Below, piece by piece: positions 8,480 to 16,968 of a stretch of DNA of 64,000 nucleotides. Numbering within the stretch: position 1 is the stretch's first letter; each line of letters begins with the position of its first letter. The translations under genes and the position numbers were made by a program. The notes under the pieces are model-generated. The model was given only the letters and a program-made list of their open reading frames with translations, searched no databases and was not told the origin of the DNA. Origin of the DNA: G963923945 sp965199175 (GTDB lineage: Bacteria > Pseudomonadota > Alphaproteobacteria > G963923945); assembly GCA_965199175.1 (NCBI GenBank), contig OZ240684.1:434001-498000 (forward strand), read 5' to 3'.

Positions 8480-9313
8480 ATGTCTCAGTCTGCCGCGCCG
8501 GTTTCTGTTGGTTCTGTTTGTTTCGCCAATCATTTGCCTCTTGTCCTGATTGCCGGGCCTTGTGTCATTGAATCCCGGGATCATTGTTTACGGATGGCTG
8601 ATGCTGTGGTGACATGTGCCGGGCATGCGGGGGTGGCGGTTGTTTTTAAGTCTTCCTTTGATAAGGCAAACCGGACATCAGAAGGAGCAGCGCGCGGGGT
8701 TGGTTTTGACGCTGGTTTAGAGATTTTAGCAGAGGTCAAAACAAAAACCGGGTTGCCTGTCCTGACCGATATTCATACCGCCGATCAGGCAGGGCCGGTT
8801 GCTCAGGTGGTTGATTGCCTGCAGATTCCCGCTTTTCTTTGTCGCCAGACCGATCTTTTACATGCAGCCGCCGCAACCAGACGGCCGGTCAATGTCAAGA
8901 AAGGCCAGTTTCTTGCTCCCTGGGATATGCGCTATGTGGTTGAAAAATTGCGTGGTGCTGGCAGTGGCGGGGTTATCGTGACTGAACGCGGTGTTTCTTT
9001 CGGGTATAATACATTGGTTTCTGATATGCGGGCGTTGCCGATTTTAGCCGAGAACACCGATGCTCCGGTGGTGTTTGATGCCACCCATTCAGTCCAGCAG
9101 CCCGGTGGTCGATCCGGGGCTTCTGGTGGCGAGGGTCGCTTTGCGCCCCTTTTGGCGCGGGCTGCAACAGCGGTTGGTATCGCGGCGGTTTTTCTCGAAT
9201 GCCATGATGATCCGGATCATGCACCTTCCGATGGTCCAAATATGGTTCCATTGGCTGATTTGCCTGATCTTTTGGCGACTCTTAAGGAGATTGATGCTAC
9301 AATTAAGGGGTAA
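8480..9313 (+). CDS. kdsA: 3-deoxy-8-phosphooctulonate (KDO-8-P) synthase
   Basis: 277 residues. It condenses phosphoenolpyruvate with arabinose-5-phosphate to give KDO-8-phosphate for lipid A-core synthesis. Motifs include LIAGPCVIESRDH, FKSSFDKANRTS, LTDIHTADQAGPV, DFLCRQTDLL-like QIPAFLCRQTDLLHAAA, VNVKKGQFLAPWDM and SDGPNMVPL. Cys28 in AGPCVIES, where the E. coli-type enzyme has Asn, together with the ECHDDPDHAPSD segment, points to the metal-dependent class of KDO-8-P synthase. It sits 19 bp after pyrG and is probably in the secG-pyrG-kdsA transcription unit. The eno gene that often follows in this class is absent. Confidence 0.95.
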   Translation: MSQSAAPVSVGSVCFANHLPLVLIAGPCVIESRDHCLRMADAVVTCAGHAGVAVVFKSSFDKANRTSEGAARGVGFDAGLEILAEVKTKTGLPVLTDIHTADQAGPVAQVVDCLQIPAFLCRQTDLLHAAAATRRPVNVKKGQFLAPWDMRYVVEKLRGAGSGGVIVTERGVSFGYNTLVSDMRALPILAENTDAPVVFDATHSVQQPGGRSGASGGEGRFAPLLARAATAVGIAAVFLECHDDPDHAPSDGPNMVPLADLPDLLATLKEIDATIKG

Positions 9314-9348
9314 ACTCAGTCTTTTGGTTCCCCGGACCGGTTTATCGC

Positions 9349-9377
9349 AGATCAACAGGGTTGCTGGTCTGTGATCT
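9349..9377. other. Stem-loop in the kdsA-pcm spacer
   Basis: AGATCA at 9349-9354 pairs with TGATCT at 9372-9377. An inner CAG/CTG extends the stem to about nine pairs with one bulged A. It lies 36 bp after the kdsA stop. No T-run follows, so it is a poor Rho-independent terminator; it could be a processing or pausing structure. The rest of the 281-bp spacer has no gene that I can support. Confidence 0.35.
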
Positions 9378-9594
9378 CAAAGAGGGGGTGAAAATCCCAC
9401 AGGCATGCTGGGGGGAATGATGTCCGGGCTTGTTCATATCCGGGATGATGACAGAATGGGGCGTGCGGATTGTGTGACCGATCATACCGGGTTGTATTGG
9501 TTTTTCTGAAAAAAGGGTTATCTGACCACCAAAGACGCATTTTTCCGGTTTATCCTGATAACAGAAGGGGAGATGCCGCTGAGGAGAGAGCATT

Positions 9595-10251
9595 GTGAAA
9601 GATTTTTCTCAAATGCGCCGTAATATGGTGCAGAGCCAGCTGGAGACCAATAAAGTAACAGATCCGTCATTATTGGCGGCTTTTTTGCGGATCCCGCGTG
9701 AGTTGTTTTTCCCGGATCATTTGGTTGACCTGGCATATAGTGATGAGGATGTCGAAACCGCTCCTGGTCGCTATATGATGGAGCCGATGGTTCTGGCCCG
9801 ATTGATTCAGGCTGCTGCAATCAATCCCCGGGATATTGTTCTGGATATTGGTGGTGTGAATGGCTATGCCGCCGCCATTTTATCACAGCGGGCCGGTGTC
9901 ATCTCTTTGGAATGTGATTCTTCTTTGGCACATGGGTCAAGAGAGAATCTGGCAAAAATATCCATCGATACGGTGGAGGTGGTTGAGGGGCCGTTACAGG
10001 AGGGATACCCGGATCAGGCACCTTATGATGTGATCATTCTTGGTGGGGCTGTCCGGGAGTTTCCGGTATCTTTGACAGACCAGCTCAGTGAAGGCGGGCG
10101 TCTTCTTGGGGTTATCCGGTCTTCTGAGCCTGGTTGTGGTCGTGCGGTATGCGCTTTACGTAGCCAAGACCATGTGACGGAACGGGAATTATTTGATGCC
10201 CATATTCCGTTTTTACCCGGGTTCCCCGGCCCGGATGCCTGGGTGTTTTAG
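9595..10251 (+). CDS. Protein-L-isoaspartate methyltransferase family protein
   Basis: 218 residues from GTG at 9595, with a strong GAGGAGAG Shine-Dalgarno upstream. The PCMT fold is recognisable: the N-terminal MRRNMVQSQLETNKVTD, PRELFFP, the YMMEPMVLARLIQAA substrate region, and the SAM-binding loop LDIGGVNGYAAAIL, which deviates from the usual (E/D)IGTGSGY. Classic members repair isoaspartyl residues by methyl transfer from SAM. This subgroup lies immediately before tolC in many alphaproteobacteria, and the altered SAM loop leaves open a different substrate. TolC starts 44 bp downstream, so the two probably form an operon. Confidence 0.8.
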   Translation: MKDFSQMRRNMVQSQLETNKVTDPSLLAAFLRIPRELFFPDHLVDLAYSDEDVETAPGRYMMEPMVLARLIQAAAINPRDIVLDIGGVNGYAAAILSQRAGVISLECDSSLAHGSRENLAKISIDTVEVVEGPLQEGYPDQAPYDVIILGGAVREFPVSLTDQLSEGGRLLGVIRSSEPGCGRAVCALRSQDHVTERELFDAHIPFLPGFPGPDAWVF

Positions 10252-10295
10252 ATTTTGGATGATGCCGGAAATCCTGCATATGGCGGAGTGAGAAG

Positions 10296-11672
10296 ATGCG
10301 TGAGATTGTTTCTCTTTCGATAGGGTTGGTGGTTTTTGGTTTGTGTTCTGTCCCTGAATCCAGGGCGGTTGCTCAGACTACAATCGAAGAAACCCTGATT
10401 GAGGTGTATCGCTCCAATCCATCGATTCTGGCCCAAAGAAATATGCTGCATGCTGAGGATGAAGCGATGCCCCAGGCACTTTCTGGCTGGATTCCTTCGG
10501 CTGAATTCAGTTCTTCGGTGGGTCGCCGACATACCGAACGCTCACAATCTTTATCAGTGTTTGGGAGTACCCAGGAAACAACCGCCCCACGTACCACCCG
10601 CATCACGATTCGCCAGCCGGTCTATCAGGGGGGAGGGACTCTGGCGGCCACCAGACGAGCACAGAGCAGTATTTTAGCCGCGCGATCCGATCTTATGGCC
10701 ACTGAGCAAGACACACTTCTTGAGGCTGCAACCATCTTTCTTGATGTGGTACGTGACCAGGCTATTCTTGATCTTAATCGCATCCGCAAAGATGTCTTAG
10801 AGCGTCAAATGCAGGCAACCTCTGATCAATTTGACGTTGGGGAGGCGACAAGAGCTGACTTTTATCAAGCCCGGGCCGGTCATGCGCGGGCGATTGCTGA
10901 TGTTGTCCGTGCTGAAGGTATTCTGAAGACGACCCAGGCGGCCTATCTGAATGTTGTCGGTTTTGAGGCCGGAATAGTCAAAGAGCCGGAAAATATCGGC
11001 TCATTACCATCTTCCCTGACCGAAGCTCTGAGCATTGCGGATAAAAAAAATCCGAGAATCACGGCGGCCTTGCATACTGAAGAAGCTCTCCGGTTCCGGG
11101 TTGAAGAATCACGTTCCCGGTTATTCCCGGACCTCAATATCCGCGCCCAGGCTGATTACAATAAAGACACTCAGCGTAGCGGCGGTCAGAGTCATTCTCT
11201 TCAGGTGACGGCTGATTTTCGGGTGCCGATTTATCAGTCCGGACAGGTCATGTCGCAGGTCCGGCAATCCAAATACCGGTATCGCCAAAGCCGCCAGGAT
11301 ATTGAGAGAATTCGCCGTGATGTGACGGCTCAGGTCAAGGCGGCCTGGCAAGGTCTGATAACAGCCCGGGCGCGTATTCTGGCTCTTGGTGAAGAAATTG
11401 AGGCCAATGCGATTGCTCTTGATGGCGTTCGTCAGGAAGCCAGCGTTGGCACCCGAACGGTGCTTGATATCCTTGATGCTGAGCAGGCATTCTACGATTC
11501 CCGGACATCTTTGGTCCAGGCTGAGCGCGATGAACTGGTGGCTGGTTTTCAGCTTCAAGCAGCAATGGGTCGCTTTACCGCATCGGCTCTGGCTCTGGAT
11601 ACTGAGATTTACGACCCCAATACCCATTATCAAAAGGTGAAATATAAATTCTGGGGATTGGATACTGAATAA
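10296..11672 (+). CDS. tolC: TolC-family outer-membrane channel
   Basis: 458 residues with a signal peptide (about 1-26, cleavage near SRAVAQ). It has the two-fold TolC/OEP repeat: ETLIEVYRSNPSILAQRN at the start of the first half and EALSIADKKNPRITAALH at the second, the YQGG turn (IRQPVYQGGGT / FRVPIYQSGQV), and VGTRTVLDILDAEQAFYDSR near the C-terminus. It forms a trimeric outer-membrane exit duct for type I secretion and RND pumps. A GGCGGAG Shine-Dalgarno sits seven bases upstream of ATG. It shares the pcm-tolC-popZ-valS order with related genomes. A separate CzcC-type channel is encoded at 36.5 kb, so this one is the general TolC. Confidence 0.92.
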   Translation: MREIVSLSIGLVVFGLCSVPESRAVAQTTIEETLIEVYRSNPSILAQRNMLHAEDEAMPQALSGWIPSAEFSSSVGRRHTERSQSLSVFGSTQETTAPRTTRITIRQPVYQGGGTLAATRRAQSSILAARSDLMATEQDTLLEAATIFLDVVRDQAILDLNRIRKDVLERQMQATSDQFDVGEATRADFYQARAGHARAIADVVRAEGILKTTQAAYLNVVGFEAGIVKEPENIGSLPSSLTEALSIADKKNPRITAALHTEEALRFRVEESRSRLFPDLNIRAQADYNKDTQRSGGQSHSLQVTADFRVPIYQSGQVMSQVRQSKYRYRQSRQDIERIRRDVTAQVKAAWQGLITARARILALGEEIEANAIALDGVRQEASVGTRTVLDILDAEQAFYDSRTSLVQAERDELVAGFQLQAAMGRFTASALALDTEIYDPNTHYQKVKYKFWGLDTE

Positions 11673-12207
11673 TGACGCTTGACCTTAAATGATAATGAGG
11701 ATTGACCTTACGGTCAGATAGAGCGAATATAGAGTATCTTTAAATTAAAAAAACACAAGATATAGTAAAATGATGCTGGATAGGGTAAACTCTGTGAAAG
11801 AAAGAGTAAGAAAGATATCCGGCAAAAAGAGTTCTGGTAAGAAAAGGTTCGGCAGGAGACAAGTCCAGTAAGAAAAAGGCCCGGTAAGAGAAAGGTCCGT
11901 TAAAAAGAGATCCGGTAAGAAAAGGTTCGGCAGGAGAGAAGTCCAGTAAGAAAAAGGCCCGGTAACACAGAGTTATCGTAAAAAAATACAGTAAGGAAAA
12001 GATGCGGTTCTCCTTGAGCAGATGGCTTGTTGTTTGATGATTCTCTCTCATTGATGATGGGGGTGCGTTCGATTTTTTGGGGGTGAATTTCAGGGATATT
12101 TTCAATTTTCACCAGATATCTCCGATGTTTATCAGGATGTCCTGTTTTGAAAATGATTCCCCGGTCCTTCTCAAAAAAAAAGTGCTTGATTGGATGATGT
12201 TGGAAGA
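11673..12207. repeat. Spacer with a 52-bp direct repeat
   Basis: Between tolC and popZ. Two 52-bp copies at 11836-11887 and 11914-11965 differ at one base; each contains GGTAAGAAAAGGTTCGGCAG and AAGTCCAGTAAGAAAAAGG. The copy-to-copy period is 78 bp. Smaller pieces of the same motif (GTAAGAAA, GGTCCG) surround them from 11800 to 11995. The opposite strand is open across the repeats and would give a peptide with a repeated YRAFFLLD block, but nothing supports it as a gene. The remaining DNA up to popZ shows no gene. Confidence 0.8.
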
Positions 12208-12915
12208 ATGAGCAAAGCCGGGATCGGGTCGCCGAGGGCGCAAGATGAACCATCAATGGAAGAAATTTTAGCTTCCATCCGGCGGATTATTTCCCAGGAA
12301 GGGGGGGCAACTGAAGAGGACGGCGTTGAAAAACCAGAAAAGCAGGAACACATTTCCGACGTTCCCCAAAATGAGGTTGATGCGAGCCCGGAACCGCCTC
12401 CTGTTGTGGCTCCTCCCCAGGTCAGGCAAGAAATTATCCGGGAAGATAAGCAAGAAGAGATCAAAAGAAATGTCAAAGAAGAGATCAGGGAAAATATTCA
12501 GAAAGATCAAGTATCTTTGCCAGAACCAGAACCAGAACCAGAACCCGATATTCCTCCATCGGCAGGACAGGAAAATCCGGATATAGGGTCATACGACATG
12601 CAGGAAGATGATATTATCCTTCTCACCCGGATGTTGAATGATGATGGCACCGTCATTGAACTTTCGGAGCAGGAAGGGAGCCGGGCAAGTGACTTGATTT
12701 CGATGCGAACGGCCCGTCAATCCTCCGAAGCCTTTGCGGCGTTGGCAAATGCTTTGGTCCGCGAAAATGTTGATAAAGGGCGTACATTGGAAGATCTTAT
12801 CAAAGATATTATGCGTCCTTTGCTCAAAGACTGGCTGGATAACCATCTCTCCGATATGGTTGAGAGAATTGTTCAAGATGAGATTGAAAAAATCGCCGGT
12901 CGGACGCGTCATTAA
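12208..12915 (+). CDS. popZ: Polar organizing protein PopZ (DUF2497)
   Basis: About 235 residues from ATG at 12208; an in-frame TTG at 12190 is a less likely start. PopZ forms the polar matrix that anchors the ParB-parS origin complex and recruits cell-cycle regulators in alphaproteobacteria. The two conserved parts are present: the N-terminal helix EPSMEEILASIRRIISQE and the C-terminal oligomerisation segment from ARQSSEAFAALANALVREN through LEDLIKDIMRPLLKDWLD to IVQDEIEKIAGR. Between them lies the expected acidic, Pro/Glu-rich disordered region, with an EPEPEPEP run and lysine/glutamate repeats. valS follows by about 150 bp, the usual neighbour. Confidence 0.93.
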   Translation: MSKAGIGSPRAQDEPSMEEILASIRRIISQEGGATEEDGVEKPEKQEHISDVPQNEVDASPEPPPVVAPPQVRQEIIREDKQEEIKRNVKEEIRENIQKDQVSLPEPEPEPEPDIPPSAGQENPDIGSYDMQEDDIILLTRMLNDDGTVIELSEQEGSRASDLISMRTARQSSEAFAALANALVRENVDKGRTLEDLIKDIMRPLLKDWLDNHLSDMVERIVQDEIEKIAGRTRH

Positions 12916-13067
12916 GCAATTTTTGGTGCGGTTATTTTTCAGTTTTCGGTTTTTTTGATGGTTGTTGTACAGTCTTTGGGTCGGCGTATTGGGTTGCTTC
13001 AATATTTCGGACTGTTTGTGTATTGTGCCCTCGTTCAGGCAAAGATCCGGGCGATGGGTATTATTCT

Positions 13068-15722
13068 GTGTTAAAGAAGACGTTTTCCCCTGCTGAAGTG
13101 GAGGCACGCTGCTATGCTCTTTGGGAAAAGAGCGGTGCGTTTGCCTGTGGCAACCGGGCTGAGGCTGATCCTTATGTGGTGATGATGCCGCCGCCCAATG
13201 TTACTGGTGCGTTGCATATTGGCCATGCGCTCACTTTTACATTGCAGGATATCCTGATACGTTACCATCGTTTACAGGGACGGGATGTTCTTTGGCAGCC
13301 GGGCACAGATCATGCTGGGATTGCCACTCAGATGGTGGTTGAGCGTCAACTGGCTGCCACCGGTGTTTCCCGTCGTGATCTGGGCCGGGAGGCCTTTATT
13401 GATCATGTCTGGTCCTGGAAAGAGCAATCCGGCGATGCCATTATGGGTCAACTGCGCCGGTTGGGTGCTTCTCCTGACTGGTCGCGGCAGCGTTTCACGC
13501 TTGATGACGGGTTATCGGCGGCGGTACGAAAAGTTTTTGTTACGTTGTATCGTCAGGGTCTGATTTATCGCGACAAGCGGCTGGTCAACTGGGACCCTCA
13601 GCTCAAGACCGCGATTTCTGATCTTGAAGTGGATCAGCGTGAGCATGTCGGCACGATGTGGCGGTTTCGCTATCGGCTGGCCGATGATCCGGCGCGCTAT
13701 ATTGTTGTTTCGACCACCCGTCCGGAAACGATGTTTGGTGATGTGGCGGTGGCTGTGCATCCTGAGGATGAACGCTATCGGGATTTCATCAATAAGCAGG
13801 TTGTTTTACCAATCGCTGAGCGTTTGATTCCGGTGATTGCTGACACTCATGCGGATCCTCAGAAAGGTTCCGGGGCGGTTAAGATTACCCCGGCCCATGA
13901 TTTCGATGATTTTGCGGTTGGTCAACGGCATGATTTACCAGCTCTCAATATTTTCGATGCCGAAGCATGTTTGAATGAAGAGGTTCCGGCTTCTTATCGT
14001 GGTCTTGAACGTTTTGCTGCCCGCACCAAAGTGGTTGCTGAGATGCAAGAGCGCGGCTTATTGGACGGGGTTGAAGAGAACCCCATGGTCATTCCTCATG
14101 GTGACCGTTCGGGGGTTGTGATTGAGCCCTGGCTGACGGATCAATGGTATGTTGATGCTCAGGCTTTGGCGGCTCCGGCTATTGAGGCGGTTGAGGAAGG
14201 GCGGGTTTGTTTTAAGCCTCAGCATTGGGAAAACACATATTTTGAATGGCTGCGCCATATTCAGCCCTGGTGCATTTCGCGTCAGCTTTGGTGGGGGCAT
14301 CGTATTCCTGCCTGGTATGGTCCCGATGGTCAGGTCTTTATCGCTGAGAGCTTTGAGGAAGCCCGGGACCAGGCCCATACTCATTATGGTGAGATGGTTG
14401 ATTTAGAGCAAGATTCGAGTGTCCTTGATACCTGGTTTTCTTCGGCTTTGTGGCCTTTTTCGACACTTGGTTGGCCGGAGAAAAACCCGGATCTACAGCG
14501 TTATTACCCGACCAATGTATTGGTAACCGGCTTTGATATCATTTTCTTTTGGGTGGCGCGCATGATCATGATGGGCCTCCATTTTATGAAAGACGTGCCT
14601 TTCGCGACGGTTTACATCCATGCGTTGGTCCGTGATGAGCGCGGGCAAAAAATGTCTAAATCCAAAGGCAATGTTATTGATCCTCTGGATATGATTGAGC
14701 GTTATGGCTGTGATGCTGTTCGTTTTACATTGGCAGCATTAGCCGGCCCTGGTCGTGATATCAATCTGGGTGAATCCGTTTTGGCAGGGTATCGTAACTT
14801 TGCCACTAAATTATGGAATGCGGGTCGGTTTTGTGAAATGAACGGGGTTGTTTCCCTGGATTGCCCGGAATTTGACCCGGCTTCGTGCCGTTTACCGGTC
14901 AATCGCTGGATTATCAGCCAGACCACATGTCTGGCACGTGATGTGGCGGTTGGGATCGAATCCTATCGGTTTAATGATGCGGCATCCTGTTTGTATCAAT
15001 TTGTCTGGGGCGTGTTTTGTGATTGGTATCTGGAATTTCTCAAGCCTATTTTTTCCGGTCATGATGATGCGGCCAAAATCGAAAGCCGCAAAGCAGCAGC
15101 CTGGTCTTTGTCGAATATCCTGCGCATCATCCATCCAATTATGCCCTATGTGAGCGAGGAACTGCATGGCTGTTTGTCTGACCAGCCGGACGGTCCGTTG
15201 ATTGCTTCTCATTGGCCAAAGCTGTCTGAGGATTTGATTGATGATGCGGTGACTGCTGAAATGGACTGGGCAATCCGGTTCGTAACCACAATCCGGGCCT
15301 TGCGTGCTGAAGCCAATTTACCAGCCAGCCAGCGATTGTCGGTTGATCTTTATGATGCCAATGAAACCACCCGTGGGCGTTTGGCAACTCACCGCTCTGT
15401 TCTTCTGGATCTGGCGCGTCTGGAACGGATCGATTATTCAGATGAAAAGATTGATGGGGCCGGGATTCAATCTGTCCTTGATGAGGCAACAATGGTTGTT
15501 GCTGTGTCCGGGGTCGTTGATTGCGAGGCTGAAAAAAAGCGGCTGACCAAAGAAATTGCCAGGCAAATCTCTGAGATTGATCATTTTGATAAAAAGCTGG
15601 CTAACCGCCATTTTCTTCAAAAAGCTCCTCAAAAAGTGGTTGATGAGCAAAAGCGTAAACGCCTTGCGGCTGCCGAAACCCTTGATAAACTCAAAGCAGC
15701 TTTGCAACGGATTGATTCCTGA
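13068..15722 (+). CDS. valS: Valyl-tRNA synthetase
   Basis: 884 residues from GTG at 13068, chosen because the product then starts LKKTFSPAEVEARCYALWE like other ValRS; a TTG at 13023 would add 15 unsupported residues. It charges tRNA-Val with valine. Class I signatures are the HIGH box in PPPNVTGALHIGHAL and the KMSKS box in GQKMSKSKGNVIDP. The editing (CP1) domain includes STTRPETMFGDVAVAVHPED, and an anticodon-binding region follows. The C-terminal ~65 residues form the usual coiled-coil tRNA-binding arm (KKRLTKEIARQISEIDHFDK, then LAAAETLDKLKAAL). No leader or T-box-like element is visible upstream. Confidence 0.97.
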   Translation: MLKKTFSPAEVEARCYALWEKSGAFACGNRAEADPYVVMMPPPNVTGALHIGHALTFTLQDILIRYHRLQGRDVLWQPGTDHAGIATQMVVERQLAATGVSRRDLGREAFIDHVWSWKEQSGDAIMGQLRRLGASPDWSRQRFTLDDGLSAAVRKVFVTLYRQGLIYRDKRLVNWDPQLKTAISDLEVDQREHVGTMWRFRYRLADDPARYIVVSTTRPETMFGDVAVAVHPEDERYRDFINKQVVLPIAERLIPVIADTHADPQKGSGAVKITPAHDFDDFAVGQRHDLPALNIFDAEACLNEEVPASYRGLERFAARTKVVAEMQERGLLDGVEENPMVIPHGDRSGVVIEPWLTDQWYVDAQALAAPAIEAVEEGRVCFKPQHWENTYFEWLRHIQPWCISRQLWWGHRIPAWYGPDGQVFIAESFEEARDQAHTHYGEMVDLEQDSSVLDTWFSSALWPFSTLGWPEKNPDLQRYYPTNVLVTGFDIIFFWVARMIMMGLHFMKDVPFATVYIHALVRDERGQKMSKSKGNVIDPLDMIERYGCDAVRFTLAALAGPGRDINLGESVLAGYRNFATKLWNAGRFCEMNGVVSLDCPEFDPASCRLPVNRWIISQTTCLARDVAVGIESYRFNDAASCLYQFVWGVFCDWYLEFLKPIFSGHDDAAKIESRKAAAWSLSNILRIIHPIMPYVSEELHGCLSDQPDGPLIASHWPKLSEDLIDDAVTAEMDWAIRFVTTIRALRAEANLPASQRLSVDLYDANETTRGRLATHRSVLLDLARLERIDYSDEKIDGAGIQSVLDEATMVVAVSGVVDCEAEKKRLTKEIARQISEIDHFDKKLANRHFLQKAPQKVVDEQKRKRLAAAETLDKLKAALQRIDS

Positions 15723-15786
15723 CAGCCGTTTTCCCAATGCTATGGGTGTTACTGATTATTCTGATCGATAATGATACAAAACCAGG

Positions 15787-16608
15787 ATGCCTGTTATTAT
15801 CTCAGTAGTGGTCACAACCTATAACTGGCCTCAATCGCTCAAAGCGGTTCTTGAGTCGCTGATCGGTCAGCTTGATCGTCATTTTGAGGTCATCATCGCG
15901 GATGGTGGATCAAAACAAGAAACCCGGGATTTGGTTGCTGCTTATGGGGCACGTGCTCCCTTTCCAATCAGGCATTCCTGGCAGGAAGATAAGGGGTTTC
16001 GCTTATCCCGCTCCCGCAATCAGGCGGTATCGCTGAGCGAAGGTGATTATTTAGTGTTCATTGACGGGGATTGTTGTCTGCTGGCTGATTTTATGACCTC
16101 TCACCGTCGACTGATGGAAAAAGGATGGTTTATTTCGGGCAAACGTTGTTTCTTAAAAAAAGGTTTTTCAGAGAAAATCCTGTCTCAACAGATTGCCCAT
16201 TATCGATGGTCCAGGAAGAGATGGTTTTTTCGCTCATTATGCGGGGCATGTAACCGTCCATTCCAGTTTTTAAATCTTCCGGTCAGCACGTCCTGGCGCA
16301 AAAATATCCCCAGGCAATGGGAAGGAAGCCAAACCTGTAATCTGGGTGTCTGGAAAGAGGATTTTCTGGCAGTCAATGGGTTCGATATGGATTACCAGAC
16401 ATATGGCCTTGAGGATTCGGATTTTATTATTCGTTTGATGCGGGCGGGTATATACCGCAAGAGAGCCGATTACACATCACCGGTTTTGCATTTTTATCAT
16501 CGGCGTCTTTCCACCGATCAAAACCGGCATAACCGGAGGCAATTTGAAGCCCTTCTTGCTGATGAAAGCCGCATCATGCCGGTATCAGGATACTCTGAGT
16601 GTCCTTAA
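15787..16608 (+). CDS. Family 2 glycosyltransferase
   Basis: 273 residues with a GT-A fold. The N-terminal VVVTTYNWPQSLKAVLESL is followed by EVIIADGGS and the metal/nucleotide-sugar motif DGDC in YLVFIDGDCCLL (DXD). The C-terminal part has the galactosyltransferase-like pattern GSQTCNLGVWKEDFLAVNGFD and TYGLEDSDFIIRLMRAG, where the ED pair is the probable catalytic base region. Likely role is adding a sugar to a cell-surface glycan such as LPS; donor and acceptor are not readable. It follows valS by 64 bp on the same strand and is followed by the duplicated parE tail. Confidence 0.85.
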   Translation: MPVIISVVVTTYNWPQSLKAVLESLIGQLDRHFEVIIADGGSKQETRDLVAAYGARAPFPIRHSWQEDKGFRLSRSRNQAVSLSEGDYLVFIDGDCCLLADFMTSHRRLMEKGWFISGKRCFLKKGFSEKILSQQIAHYRWSRKRWFFRSLCGACNRPFQFLNLPVSTSWRKNIPRQWEGSQTCNLGVWKEDFLAVNGFDMDYQTYGLEDSDFIIRLMRAGIYRKRADYTSPVLHFYHRRLSTDQNRHNRRQFEALLADESRIMPVSGYSECP

Positions 16609-16651
16609 AGACCCTCAAAAACCAGCTCAACAACCACATCCATCGGGTCGT

Positions 16652-16968
16652 TTATATGACTGTATATGGATGACCGGCACATACCAAAAAGCATTGAGCA
16701 GAGTGCCTGAGAGTCTCACGCATTCAAATATCCGGCTGACCGGCCTGAGGCGCACGGGCACGAATGAATGCCAGACGTTTTTCCGGCTTACGGCCTATCA
16801 GATCTTCAACTTATATGACTGTTATGGATGACCGGCACATACCAAAGAGCATTGAGCAGAGTGCCTGAGAGTCTCACGCATTCAAATATCCAGCTGACCG
16901 GCCTGAGGGGCGCGGGCACGAATGAATGCCAGACGTTTTTCCGGCTTGCGGCCCATCAGATCTTCAAC
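16652..16968. repeat. Tandem duplication of the parE 3' end (about 159 bp x 2)
   Basis: Copy A at 16652-16810 (159 bp) and copy B at 16811-16968 (158 bp) are head-to-tail, with only about eight differences including a one-base indel. Copy B contains the real end of parE (stop at 16882-16884) and its first 71 downstream bases. Copy A repeats all of this and, on the minus strand, still reads the last ~27 codons of ParE (EDLIGRKPEKRLAF, then QPDI and stop) with few substitutions. It has no start and lies outside the gene. The block fills nearly all the gap between the glycosyltransferase gene and parE. Confidence 0.93.

Noticed and set aside
9380..9440. GGGGGTGAAAATCCC segment resembling part of a cobalamin or FMN riboswitch
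   Set aside because: The other conserved boxes are absent and the next gene (pcm-like) is not a vitamin gene.
11740..12105. Minus-strand frame with repeated YRAFFLLD blocks
   Set aside because: It is only the translation of the 52-bp direct repeat; no Shine-Dalgarno, no family, and composition unlike protein.
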